A stretch of 64,000 nt of DNA from Torymus aiolomorphi (taxonomy: Eukaryota > Arthropoda > Insecta > Hymenoptera > Torymidae), in assembly GCA_036365515.1 (NCBI GenBank), contig CM070873.1, positions 88,123,948 through 88,187,947 on the forward strand, written 5' to 3'. Numbering within the stretch: the first letter of the stretch is position 1; every line of letters starts with the position of its first letter. The notes under the pieces were generated by a model. The model saw only the letters and a program-made list of their open reading frames with translations, was not told where the DNA came from and made no database searches. Shown in pieces: positions 10,549 to 23,039 of the stretch. The position numbers and the translations under genes were made by a program.

Positions 10549-13500
10549 CGTACAAAATTTTAATTTTAGCTAAGTATGGAGTAGACTTGAATAAAAATGG
10601 CAAACATTTGATTAAAAGACAACATATTGAGTACTTTCGACTATGATATTTAATAAACTCAACTAATTCTTTTGTTAAGGCCATGTGAAGTACCGACACA
10701 ATCCCTACCTTACCGGCACCTAAACTTTAATTCTTTTATCGTATTTAAACAAGAATTAAAAAAAAAAGAGTTCTTCATGCTCTCCAACATAACATTAAGT
10801 GAAATGCCCTATTAAATTTTTAAATCATTGTATTAATTAGATTTTTCTAAAATGGATTTGGAAATGTTTAATGCTTCGTTCTAGTTAATTACTAATTTGA
10901 AAAACGTTTTTGGGAAAATCTAATGGATGGAATCATTTAGAAATTTAATAGGGTATGCTTAATCCCATTTCGGTGGGTGTGAAAAACGCTTTTTCCTAAA
11001 ATTTTTGTTTAGATGTGATAAAAAACATAATATTTATGTACCGATAAGTTAGGGATCTGCGGTTGAGTTAAACATGGCTTTAAGACCGGAGGGCGTGAAA
11101 GAATGCTTTTTTCTAAAATTTTTGTTTAAATACGATACAAAAATTCAAGTTTAGGTGTCGGTAAGGTATGAATCGTGTCGGTACTTCGTATGACCTTAAA
11201 TTCGTACTCTTGTCAATTAAACATTCACTTGATTTGCCAAAATATTTGCAAGATCAAATAAATAAGTATTGGATTTGATTAAATAATTAGTAGAACTAAT
11301 AATAACCAATAAAACACAACTAAATATTTAGTTAAATCAAATTAATATTTATTGTAATCTAAGAAATATCCCTATATAAAAAAGTCATGACCGGATGTTG
11401 TGAAGTCAAAATAAACGTTATGTGATTGGCTCATGTAGTGCGCATGCGTCTAAATCAGGAAGTCGAACCGTTTTCTAGCGGTTAGGGCGCGCAACGCGCG
11501 CTGTTGAAATCTCTAGTTTAGTAAAATCGAGGAAACCTTTGATTGACGAGAGAAGGGCGTGTGAGAAAAGAAAACCTGATACAAAATCTTTTCAAAACCT
11601 ACTCACATAATATTTCATAAAATGTTATATATTTCTTTGTGGAAAGGTTGTAATAAACTATTCTTGAAAGCTTTGTAAAACCTGGCCCTGATATGACTTG
11701 AAATTTTTTTATGGCGTCAATACCATATGATAAATGTTGCTAAGACATTTCGTTAACTATTAACGCAATGATACATTCAATTTTTTTAGTCTCCTCATAA
11801 CATGACGTAAAATGTTCTTGCAAGCTTTTGGGGAATATTTTATTATAGTTTCTTTACCTAAAGAAACTTTCCAAGAAATCTTTACAAAACGATCCCATAA
11901 TATTTCATGAAATGTTATGTCTCTTTGGAGAAATGGCGACAATACCGAATTAAATTGATGCGAAAATATTTCAAAAACATTTTACGCAATGATACTAGAA
12001 ATTTTTTTTAAAGGTTACCTTAATAATCTTTCATAAAATATTTTTACAAGGTTTTAGGAATATTTTTTGTTGTTTTTGTTTATGTGAAAAAAAATTTTGC
12101 AGAAAACCTTTTCAAAACGTTCCCCTAATATTGTAAGAAAAATTTCGGGAATGCTTTGTAAAACCTCGAACTAATATCTCTTGTAATATATTTTTCATGG
12201 TGTCAATAACGAATCAAAAAGGATGCGATAACTTTGCTAAAACGTTTCAGGAAATGATACGGGAAAGGTTTTTGAAAGCTTCCTTATAACTTTTCGTGAA
12301 ATATTTTTGAAAGGTTTCGGAAATATTTTTCACATTTTAATTATCACAAAATAATCCTTCCTAGAAATCTTTTTGAAACCTTTTCGTAATATTTCATGAA
12401 GTGTTTCTCTAGAGAAAGTACACGAGAAGAATTACGGGAAAGCTTTGTAAAACCTTGCAGTAATATTTCTTGAAATGCGTTTTCACGATGTCAATATCGT
12501 ATCCAAAAAGTAGCGAAAACTTTGCTCAAACGGTTCAGAAAATGATACAGGAAATGTTATTTGAAAGCTTCCTTATAACTTTTAGTGAAATATTTGTGCA
12601 ATGTATCAAAAATATTTTTTTACATTTTCAGTTTTATAAAAAATCCGTCCAAGAAATCTTTTTGAAACCTTTTCGTAATATTTTATGAAATGTTTTTTAG
12701 GGAAAGTTTGCGAGTATAACTTCGGGAAAGCTTTGCAAAACCTTGCGGTAACATTCCTTGTAACTGGGTTTTCACGTTATCAATATCGTATCGAAAACGT
12801 TGCGAAAAGTTTTCTAAAACGTTTCAGAAAATGATACAGAAAATGTTCTTGAAAGCTTCCTCATAACTTTTCGCGAAATATTATTGCAAGGTTTCGGAAA
12901 TATTTTTTTACATTTTCAGTTTCATAAAAAATCCTTTCAAGAAATCTTTTTAAAACCTTTTCGTAACATCTCATGAAAGGTTTCTTTATGGAAATTTTGC
13001 GAGAAAAATTTCAGGAAAGCTTTGTAAAACCTTACAGTAACATTTCTTGAAATGTGTTTTCACGATGTCAATATCGTATCCAATACGTTGCGAAAACTTG
13101 GTCAAACGTTTCAGAAAATGTTACCGGAAATGTTTTTGAAAGATTTCGTTATAACATTTCACGAAATATTTTTGCAAGGTTTCGGAAATATTTTTTATAT
13201 TCAGTTTCATAAAATAATCCTGCCAAGAAATCTTTTTGAATCCTTTTCGTAACATTTCATGAAATGTTTCTTTATAGAAAGTTTGCTAGAAAAATTTTGG
13301 GAGAGCTTTGTTAAACCTTGCAGTAACATTTCTTGAAATGTGTTTTCACGCTGGCAATATAGTATCCAAAACGTTCCGAAAACTTTGCTACAACGTTTCA
13401 GAAAATGATACAGGAAATGTTTTTGAAAGCTTCCTTATAACTTTTCGTGAAATATTTTTGGAAGGTTTCGTAAATATTTTTTCACATTTTCAGTTTTATA

Positions 13501-14364
13501 AAATAATCCTTCCAAGAAATCTTTTTGAAACCTTTTCGTTACATTTATGAAATGTTTCTTTATAGAAAGTTTGCGCGAAAAATTTTGGGAAAGCTTTGTA
13601 GAACCTTGCAGTAACATTTCTTGAAATGTGTTTTTACGATATTAATACCGTTTCCAAAACGTTGTTCAAACTTTGCTAAAACGTTTCAGGCAATGATACC
13701 GGAAATGTTTTTGAAAGGTTTCCTTATAACCTTTCGTAAAATATTTTTGCAAGGTTTTAAGAATGTTTCTTGAATGGTTCTGTAGGAATAAAAACATCTT
13801 TTTGAGAAATTTTTTCAACACCTTGCCATAATATTTCATGAAATATTACACGTTTCTTTTCAGAGACGTTGTAAGAAAGATTTCATAAAAGCTTTAAAAA
13901 AGCTTGCAGTATTATTTTATGAAATGTACTTTCATTGTCTACTTTCAACATTAATTGAAATGCTTCTAAAATGTTTCTGTAAGGTTTCCTGAAATCTCAC
14001 TGAAAATATTTTTGAGAGGTTTCTGTAATATTACAGCAAGGTTGTGGCAAGCTTTTCATGAAATATTTCTTAAAAGGTTTCACCAAAACTTTTCATGCCA
14101 TGTGGGAAAGGATTGTCCACAAATAACACCATATGCCATGCTTTCTATGCCTTCAATGCATAGAGGTAATAAGTATAGAGGAGGGAGACATAGGCACATG
14201 TGTAAGCGGTATCGTCCGCTCGATAGAAAAGAGAAAAATCAGAGGGCCCTCTTTGTCTCTATTAATGCATGCGCGTCTGACAGAGAAAGAGAGGACTTCT
14301 TCGTTCTCATTCTCTTTCTACAACGGCGGACATATTTTCAGCGGACTCCTCTACTCTATAGTTA

Positions 14365-14529
14365 GGGCGCCTCTACATGGAGTCTGGCGATCTCGAGAAT
14401 GACAGTCTAACTCCATGAGATTGAGAAGGATAGAGCACATTTGAAAATTGTCTGTCTTTGTTGCTCTCACAAAGTTAGGTATGCCAGTCTGCCATTCTCG
14501 AGAACGCCATACTCCATGTAGAGGCGCCC
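14365..14529. mobile_element. 165-bp MITE with TTA target duplication
   Basis: GGGCGCCTCTACATGGAGT at the left pairs with ACTCCATGTAGAGGCGCCC at the right. Exact TTA direct repeats flank it at 14362-14364 and 14530-14532. A 3-bp TTA duplication with GGG-type ends is typical of PIF/Harbinger MITEs. Confidence 0.85.
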
Positions 14530-17129
14530 TTACTTATTACCTCTATACTTCGATGGCGTTGATTCCGTTGGCCCGCTCCACTCATTCGTTTGTCTTGTAA
14601 TCGTATACATACATCCACACACGCACTTACAAATCTTCCAAAAATATATCACGTTATATTTATACGTATCTCCTAATGGTAAATTTATAAGAAATTATTG
14701 AGATAAGTTTTTAAAAGCTTTCTTAATCTAAAAAAGACATATTTTTAAAAGACTATACGAATATTCAAAAATTTTAGGTAATTTTCGAGAAATAATATTG
14801 GAAATATTTACAAAAACTTTCTCGTAACATTTCTTGAAATGTTACTGCAAGGTTTCGAAAACATTACTTGACTAGTTTTGAATCGGAATAATGCACATCT
14901 CAATTAACCTTTCAAAAACGTTTCCAAAAATTTCATGAAATATATCATGCTTTTTCGCTGCATATATTACTAGAAAGGTTTGGGAGAATGTTTTCGGAAG
15001 GTTTTTGTAATATTGTTAGAAATACATTTAATACCAAGAGAGAGATGTTTTTGAAACCTTTTAAAAACCTTTCGAAAAATAATATTGGAAATATTTATGA
15101 AACCTTTCTCGTAACATTACGCGAAAATGTTACTGCAAGGTTTTAAAAACATTACATGACAAGTCCATGAGTCGGAATAATAAACTTTTCAAGTAACCTT
15201 TCAAAAACGTTTCCAAAATATTTCATGAAATATATCATGTTTTTTCGCTGTATCATTACTAGAAAGGTTTCGGGAAAGGTTTTAAAAATCTTTTTAAAAG
15301 ATTTTTTGAAATGTTTTATTTGTGGTAAGTTAAAACTTTTACGAAATGTTTTTAAAAGTTTTTGGTAATGTTTTCTTGAAATATTTTTGAAAATGTTTTT
15401 ACACCTTTTAAGATATATTTTAGCAAGGTTTTTGCAATGTTTCATCAAATATTTCACTGAAATATTTCATTTTATGTGGGATGTGTAAGCGGTATCGTCC
15501 GCATACCTCCATACTTCTATACCTCTATACTTCGTTGGCGTTGATTCCGTTGGACCGTTCCACTTATTCGTTTGCCTTGTACTCGTGTACATACATACAG
15601 ACAGGCATACAAACACACACACTCACACGCACTTACAAATCTTCCAAAAATATATCACGTTATATTTATACGTGTATCCTAATGGTAAATTTATAAGAAA
15701 TTATTGGGATAGGTTTTCAAAAGCTTTCTTAATCTAAAAAAGAAATATTTTTAAAAGGCTATACAAATATTCAAAAATTTTAGGAAATTTTCGAGAAATA
15801 ATATCGGAAATATTCACAAAACCTTTCTCGTAACATTTCTTGAAATGTTACTGCAAGATTTCGAAAACATTACTTGACTTGTTTTGAATCGGAATAATGC
15901 ACTTCTCAATTAACCTTTCAAAAACGTTTCCAAAAATTTCATGAAATATATCATGTTTTTTAGCTGCACATATTACTAGAAAGGTTTCGGAGAATATTTT
16001 CGGAAGGTTTTTGTAATATTGTTAGAAATACATTTAATACCAAGAGAGAAATGTTGTTGAAACCTTTTAAAACCTTTTCGAAAAATAGTATTGGAAATAT
16101 TTACAAAACCTTTCTTGCAACATTTCTTGAAATGTTACTGCGAGGGTTTAAAAACATTACTTGACACGTCAATGAGTCGGAATAATAAACTTTTCAAGTA
16201 ACCTTTCAAAAACGTTTCCAAAATATTTCATGAAATATATCATGTTTTTTCGCTGTATCATTAGTAGAAAGATTTCGGAGAATGTTTTAGGAAGGTTTCT
16301 GCAATATTGTTAGAAACAGATTTAATACCGAGAGACTAATGATGTTGAAACCTTTTAAAAACTTTTCGAAAAATAATATTGGAAACATATACAAAACCTT
16401 TCTCGTAACATTTCGCGAAATGTTACTGCATGCTTTTAAAAATATTACATGACACGTCCATGAGTTGGAATAATAAACTTTTCAAGTAACCTTTCAAAAA
16501 CGATTCCAAAATATTTCATGAAATATGTCGTGTTTTTTAGCTGTATCATTACTAGAAAGGTTTCGGAGAATGTTTTAGGAAGGTTTCTGCAATATTGTTA
16601 GAAACAGATTTAATACCAAGAGAGAAATGTTGTTGAAACCTTTTAAAAACTTTTCGAAAAATAATGTTGGAAATATTTACAAAACCTTTCTCGTAACATT
16701 TCGCGAAATGTTACTGCAAGGTTTTAAAAACATTACTTGACACGTCAATGAGTCGGAATAATAAACTTTTCAAGTAACCTTTCAAAAACGTTTCCAAAAT
16801 GTTTCATGAAATATATCATGTTTTTTAGTTGTATCATTACTAGAAAGGTTTCAGGAATGGTTTTAAAAATCTTTTTAAAAGATTTTTTGAAATGTTTTAT
16901 TTGTGGTAAGTTAAAACTTTTACGAAATGTTTTTAAAAGTTTTTGGTAATGTTTTCTTGAAATATTTGTGAAAAGGTTTTTACACCTTTTAAGTTATATT
17001 TTAGCAAGGTTTTTGCAATTTTTCATGAAATATTTCATGAAATATTTCATGAAATATTTCACTGAAATATTTCGTTTTATGTGGGTTATTACTTCCATAC
17101 GGCGTTATTTATATTTACCTGAAATTATT

Positions 17130-17210
17130 TAATCGAAATTAACTACAATTATAATCAATAAATAAATAGTAGTTCGATGGTCGTTCCACAGCCGTTATAC
17201 GAAACATCTG
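17130..17210 (+). repeat. Inverted copy of 22035-22112, bracketing element T
   Basis: AATTATAATCAATAAATAAA and CACAGCCGTTATACGAA match, inverted, the sequence at 22035-22112. The pair encloses T, so T probably inserted into a larger inverted-repeat element. Confidence 0.55.
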
Positions 17211-17607
17211 TTAGGTTCCTCTTATTAACATTAATTTAATACAATTGTTGAGCTTTTTATTCCAGAAATATATTTTTCATATGTGTATTTTATTAAAAAA
17301 TGAAAATGCCCGCGTAAAAAAATGTAGGCCATATATTGCCCAGTGTTGAAAACGTATGGGCAATATATGGGCCATTACAAATCATGTGAGGGCAATATAT
17401 GGGAGATAGGCGGCTCTGGCGCCTGAACCGAATTCGATCCATTCAGTATCCCATATAGTTTCCATCTTAGTCCCATATTTGTTTTCATGAGAACCATTAA
17501 CAAAATTTAAAAAAAATAAAAAAAAAGACAAGCGTAAAAAACAATCCTATTGTGTACATACAGTACTTAAATGTAATATATAAGAAAAAATTTTAAAAAA
17601 ATTTCTT

Positions 17608-17672
17608 TGAGCGGATTTGAACCTAGAACCTTTAGATTAATAGACTTGCTCGCTACCTACTCAGCCATTTAG
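17608..17672 (-). repeat. tRNA-like segment inside T
   Basis: Minus strand shows TGGCTGAGTAGG (A-box-like) followed by GGTTCTAGGTTCAAATCC (B-box GGTTCAAATCC). A partial plus-strand copy of the B-box half is at 20930-20962, and a copy of the A-box half ends at 20447, where a CCCGAATAG sequence begins. The tRNA-like copy on that side therefore seems interrupted. Confidence 0.55.
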
Positions 17673-18068
17673 TTATATTTATATTAAAGAATCAAATGGA
17701 TGTTAATACTTGAAGAATATGATCATTCGTTTCAGATTACAACATCCCGAGAAGAAATTTTCAAACGGCAAAGACGCGGGACGGACCCGGTTGCCGTGTT
17801 TCCTGATCTGTACCGTACAAGGCATGTAACGCTAAACTTGATTAGGGCCGGATGATTTTACCTATCGATATCTCTACGTCCGGTAAAACAAACATATGGC
17901 CCTGATATAGCCCTGATTCGGGCAATACGCGGCTTATTGTCTAAATAATCTTCAAGCAAATGAGTTCTATAACAAACATTACAGTGTACTGTATTATAAT
18001 TATTTTATTCTTTTTAGTCAGAGCTCTATATTTGTTCTAAATCTTCTGATACGAAATTTAGTACATAA

Positions 18069-19637
18069 CCCTAATAGCACAAAACGTTTTAAAAACGTTT
18101 TAAAACGTGAGCAGAAAAACTTTAAAAAGTTTTTCAGAAATGTTTTTAGAATGTTATATAAACCCGTATGGAAAAAAAGAAATGTATAAAACCGTATACA
18201 ACCGTACAAAACTGTATAAAAACGTATAAAACCGGATCTAAACATTGGTTTTTGGACAACTTTATACGTTTTAATACGTTTTGATATGTTTTAATACGGT
18301 TTCATACGGTTTCTAACATTTTAATACAGTTTTCTACGATTTCCAACGTTTTTATACAATTTCATACGGTTTTTTACGTTTTATAGAATTTATAAAACGT
18401 AAAAAACGTAAAAACTTAATGAAGTTTTTGTAAACATAAAAACATAATTTATTTATTTATTTTGCTATTTATTTTTTCTTATTTTGTATGAAAATGTATT
18501 AAACTGTATACAAATGTATAAAACCGTATAAAAATGTAATAAATTTGAAAAAATCTACGGAAATATACAGAAATATACATTTTTATACGGTTTCCTATGT
18601 TTTATTACATTAACATTTTTACAAACTTGACATGCAAGAATTTCTGAATTGTAAGAAAATGTCTGAAAATGTATTAAATTGTATAAAAATGTATAAAACC
18701 GTATAAAACCGTATAAAACCGTATAAAATATGTCCAAAAACCAATAGAAAGGTTCATTTTTAAACGTTTTTATACGTTTTCCTACAATTTCATACATTTA
18801 TTATTTCCATACGGGAACGTGTGAAATGTCCGCTTTAAAATTTTTTTTGTACCACTCTAACCTCAAAATCATAACTTTAATATGATTATTCGGCTCTTGC
18901 GGTAAAATTCTGTATATGATACTTGTGCGTAAGGTGATTTTTACAGCATTCGACTTTTCTTACTCGTTTCGCTCGTGCGAAAAACGTCTCATGCGGTAAA
19001 TATAAATCACCACCCACACCCGTATCGTAATGTACTATAGACGTATTAAATACTTACTTATTATTTATAAAACGTTTTTAAAAAGTTTAAAAAACGTTTA
19101 TTTGATGTAATCATTCTTGGTGCCTAGAGCACTCAAAACGTTTTAAATACGTTTTTATAACATTTTGCAACTTTATAAAACTCACGATAAAATAGTACCA
19201 TAACGTTTTAAATGGTTTAAAAACGTTTATTTGATGTAATTATTCTTGGTGCCTAGAGCACTCAAAACGTTTTAAATACGTTTTTATAACATTTTGCAAC
19301 TTTATAAAACTCACGATAAAATAGTACCATAAAGTTTTAAATGTTTTAAAAACGTTATGACAATAGATTACGAATGTTTAGAATCAATGTTTTTAAAAAC
19401 GTTTTAAAAACGTTATAAAGTATAATAAAAAAAAGAACTTGAAAATAAGAGTGTCAAACCTCGATCCCCGCCTTCTTCATCCATCCATCCACCCTTATTC
19501 TCTGACTTTGACTTATAACCTGAACTAAACATTTTTAATCACGTATTGTCGTGCGCTACCTAACGATGATAGTTGTATTACGAAATGTGGTTTCAAATAA
19601 GCTTACCGCGTTTTTAAAACGTTTTGTGCTATTAGGG
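18069..19637. mobile_element. Family U element, CCCTAATAGCAC ends
   Basis: CCCTAATAGCACAAAACGTT and AACGTTTTGTGCTATTAGGG form the TIRs, with AA flanking both sides (18067-18068 and 19638-19639). The interior consists of AAAACGTTTTAAAAACG motifs and a 130-bp unit repeated twice (19101-19230 and 19231-19350). It lies inside T and is itself interrupted by X2. Confidence 0.8.
18163..18815. mobile_element. Family X element (copy X2), intact 653 bp
   Basis: Intact copy with CCCGTATGGAAAAAAAG and TTCCATACGGG ends and AA on both sides (18161-18162 and 18816-18817). It is filled with GTATAAAACCGTATAAAA-type motifs. The small open frames within it are motif artefacts. It serves as the reference for reconstructing X1. 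Confidence 0.85.
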
Positions 19638-21254
19638 AATCGTTTTCCTTTATTGCTTAGCCATACTTATTAATAGAAAAATGGAGCACTATCCAGGTTT
19701 GAAGTTACACCGCGCGTAAACACTGCACTGAGAAAAGGATATACAGTCGGATCTCTCAATAGTTCCGCTATTATATGTCCTTTTCTATCACCATAAAAGA
19801 CTCATTAGAGTAAAAGAGATACATAGAGGAAATATTGTAAGATTGGACTGTAGTTAATAGTAACGTATACGTACGATAGGATGAATCTTACCAAAGCCAT
19901 GGTGTGAATGTTATCAGTGAATGTTGTCAATTTATCTAAATTATCAGAACAATCATTCACATACATTTATAATTAACGTCGATATTGTAACTGTTATAAT
20001 ATGAAATTTAGATATTAGCATACGCACACGAATGCGCAATAATTAACTCATACATTATTTATTAACGTATGTATAATTCGCCATAATTAAAAATATTGCG
20101 TACACATTATAAGTTAACTATAATCTTATCGTTTCCCCAATGTACTCAAGTACTAATGCTAGGTATAATATAACGGAAAAATAACACGTACCTTATCTCG
20201 GAAATTTCACGGTGTTATACCGGCCCGGATAAGGCTTGCAGGATATTTGTTTATCGTACGGCAGCAATGCAAGTGCCTTATAAAAAAAGCGTTACATGCC
20301 GCGTGAGGGTCTTCCACGGCATAACCAATCAGGTCCTTGTGATAATTACAGCAAGCCGTATTTCATTTCTATTCGGGATATATAACCTCCATTTGATGCT
20401 TTGATATAAACATGACTAAATAGATCAATGGGTAACGAGCAAGTCTACCCGAATAGAAATTGGATAGGGGTAGCCCTAAGTAATCGCAAGGGCAGGAGTA
20501 GGTTTTCTACAAGGGCACCTAGCAAGGCACGTAACGGGGCGCTTGTATGGCTCTGGTGCGGACTGATAAGGCCTTAATTTGCCGAACAGTCGCCTAAAAA
20601 ATATTTAGTAATGAAACTAGGGCTGCACGAAGAGCACTCGTCTGGCCCTGATATGTGTCCGACAGAAGTACGCCTTACGAAGCCCGGATCAGGTCTTGAT
20701 GTTGTAATTACGTGTATGGATTTAGTAGGTTAAAAATAATTGTTTTCAATTTCTTATTCTCATGTATTACTAGAATAACACGTCCGTGGTATTGGAAAAA
20801 AGTTTATTTAATTATTTTAGATCAGATATAAAGCAGTAAATTACTATACAGTGAAAAATACGACATGCGCCTGGAACGCCCACGGCGGGGCCGGCGGTGT
20901 CCTAAGTTAATTTATGTTTGAGTAGTAATCCAAGGTTCTGGGTTCAAATCCGCTCAAAGATTTTTTAAAATTTTTTTATATTTTATAGTTACAGTGACTG
21001 CCCAATAGGATTGTTTTTTACACGTGTTTTTTTTTATTTTTATTTAATGTTGTTAATGGTTCTCATTAAAATAAATATGGGACTAATATGGGAACTATAC
21101 GGGATACTGAATAGCTCGAATTCGGCTCAGGCGCCAGAGCCGCATATCTTCCGTATATCGTCCTCATGTGGCTTGCAATGGCCTATATATTGCCCATATT
21201 TCTCCAACACTGTAGGCAATATATGGCCCACAAAATTGTTTTTACGCGGGTGAA

Positions 21255-22430
21255 TATTAAAGAAATTTGGTTTTTTACTTTAACTAGCTTGAGTTGAACC
21301 TAAGAGCATTTTTTTTAATTATCAGGTTCGTTACTGACAATGTATAAGGTTTTTCTACTCCCCCATCCTACACAATAAACTTGCTAATGATAATGTATAC
21401 ATCAATGTCAATATGAAATATTATTTTAAATCTTGGGATCAGTATTCTGTTGAATAGAATAAATCTTAAAATCCTACAGAATGAGAAAATCATGATTTAA
21501 AAAAGTTTTATTTAACTGCCGAACCGTTCGATGTCATAAAGTACGGAAAAACATATAAGCGGCATGAGTCGTATTTGAATCATGCCGGCCCAGTGGAAAC
21601 AAATTCATGAGTCGTATTTGACGCATGACGTAGTGAACCTGTTAAAATATCAATAAATTATTTAATAAATTATAAAAGTTGATTTTTCGTGATTATCATA
21701 AAATTTACCCTAGTACTGTCCACCTGAATATTGTATAATAAAGCAAAAACATTAAACCTTCTTCATTTTGGTTATATACAAGAAGATGACATGACTATAA
21801 AAAAAAAATTTTAATATACTACCCCTAATCAACGAGTTGGTTCCAAACTGTAATGTTTAGCATGTTCGAGCACAATACCATGCTGTTCCTTCTATTCTTT
21901 CAAAAAGAAAAATACATCTAAAAACAAAGAGAATATAAATAAAAGTAAATTAGATATTATATTAATTGTGAATGTAATGATATTGAAGTTTTGTATTATT
22001 TGTATACAGTAAATGTACGTAAGAGTAGCGTATAGCATCGTTCGTATAACGGCTGTGAAGCAACCCCCGAACTTCTATTTGTTTATTGATTATAATGGCA
22101 GTTAATTTCAATTAATTTTAGATTTTAATGGATTAAAACAGTGTTAATGCCTTCAAAAAGAAATACCAATTTAGACATTGCAGAAAAAATTGTTCACTCC
22201 AAAGCTGATAGTTCCCAAAGTTGTTGTAAAATCGCAAAATGAAACTTCAAGAAATCGTAACATTTTATATTTTGACTTTACGAATAAAAGTCATGGAAGT
22301 TTTTTTCTTAAAATGACCTAATTTTTTGAAAAAAAAAATTATCCCAGGCCAAAAATAAGCACTTTTGACTTTTTTTATGAAAAATAGCATTTTTAAGGAA
22401 ACCTACCACTTTTTACGTATTTTGACCTTC
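21255..22430. other. AT-rich gene-free sequence
   Basis: Apart from the inverted copy at 22035-22112, no gene, RNA or clear repeat unit is seen. Confidence 0.4.
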
Positions 22431-22436
22431 AGATTC

Positions 22437-22517
22437 AGGTTCTATGGGACAAAATACTTAAGAAAAACCTTAGTTTATCCTTGGACATATCAGTACACAC
22501 GGGAAGGTACCCAGCCC
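22437..22517 (-). repeat. Right outer bracket repeat (inverted copy of 4156-4227)
   Basis: Complementary to 4156-4227 over about 70 bases, including GGTACCTTCCCGTGTG and GTCCAAGGATAAAC. Confidence 0.6.
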
Positions 22518-22569
22518 TCGGACTAGAATCCAGTTGTGATGCTTCAATCATTAGGCGATGATCGATATT

Positions 22570-23034
22570 ATATCGACGCTCCCTACGAAAACTAGCACCT
22601 TTTTTGGCCTCCTCACGAAGACTAGCACATTTCAGAAAACTGCAACGAAAACTAGCATAACTCACAACTTTGCCGCGAATACTAGTACAATTCGCGAGGT
22701 TGCCGCGAAAACTAGCATCATTCACGAGTTTGCGCCGAATAATAGTACAATTCGTAAGATTGCGACGAAAAGTAGCACGATTCGCGAGTTTGCGACGAAA
22801 AGTAACACGATTCGCAAGCTTGCCGCGAAAACTAGCACTTCGCGTCACTGTGTTAATTTACATAAGAGGCAGTGGAATGTGCTAGTCTTCGCCGCAATCA
22901 AGCGGATCGGGCTAGTCTTCAACGCAAATCAATGGGGCGTGCTATAGTCTTCGCGGCCAACGCTGAAATGGACTAGTCTTCGTGACAATCTGAATCGTGC
23001 TAGTTTTCGCAGGGAGCGTCGATATAGTCCGGGC
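22570..23034. mobile_element. Fold-back minisatellite of CGAAAACTAGC units
   Basis: Left terminus TCGACGCTCCCTACGAAAAC and right terminus GTTTTCGCAGGGAGCGTCGA are inverted copies. Between them a unit of about 30-33 bases (GCGAAAACTAGCA plus ATTCGCGAGTTT) is repeated about nine times. The orientation flips near 22860-22880, after which GTGCTAGTCTTCGC predominates. Arg/Ala/Thr-rich open frames on both strands (22435-22947) follow from the repeat. Confidence 0.75.
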
Positions 23035-23039
23035 GCAGC

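Larger units (their letters stand above)
9383..17085. mobile_element. Family W element, CCCACATAAAA ends, 7.7 kb non-coding
   Basis: CCCACATAAAACGAAATATT at the left and its complement at the right (about 17066-17085) form the TIRs, flanked by TT (9381-9382 and 17086-17087). The interior is dense GAAA(n)TTTC motif (GAAATATTTC, GAAAGGTTTC, GAAACATTTC). Higher-order units: three of about 214 bp (9480-10050), five of about 285 bp (12450-13700), and a 290-310 bp series at 14900-16850 with an internal duplication (14540-15480 against 15510-17085). Nested pieces include 10290-10740 (tRNA-like), 11155-11570 (fragment of a Y-type element, itself interrupted) and the MITE at 14365. The 60-120 codon frames here are repeat artefacts. 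Confidence 0.8.
4902..17103. mobile_element. Family X element (copy X1), CCCGTATGG ends, split by three insertions
   Basis: Left end CCCGTATGGAAAAAAAG at 4902; right end TTCCATACGG at 17093-17102, flanked by GT on both sides (4900-4901 and 17104-17105), a probable 2-bp target duplication. The X sequence itself is 4902-5055, 8686-9004, 9281-9382 and 17086-17103. It consists of degenerate GTATAAAACC / ACGGTTTTATAC motifs with no reading frame. The intact copy at 18163-18815 gives the uninterrupted order and shows the three interruptions are insertions Y1, Z and W. Confidence 0.8.
17309..21250. mobile_element. Family T element, CCCGCGTAAAAA ends, 3.9 kb
   Basis: CCCGCGTAAAAA at 17309 and TTTTTACGCGGG ending at 21250 are flanked by TG on both sides (17307-17308 and 21251-21252). 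Subterminal GGCAATATATGGG-type repeats occur near both ends, and a longer inverted block (17410-17560 against 20990-21140) continues the arms. Inside are tRNA-like pieces (17608-17672; 20920-20962), GCCCTGAT-type repeats near 17840-17930 and 20640-20700, and element U with X2. The 80-codon frame at 21011-21253 lies in the terminal arm and is not a gene. Confidence 0.8.

Noticed and set aside
12470..13617. Four similar Phe/Lys-rich open frames in W
   Set aside because: Each is the same 285-bp repeat unit read in one frame; the units drift in frame and length.
22435..22947. Arg/Thr/Ala-rich repeat proteins on both strands
   Set aside because: Direct products of the CGAAAACTAGC minisatellite; three overlapping frames are open at once, as expected for a short repeat.
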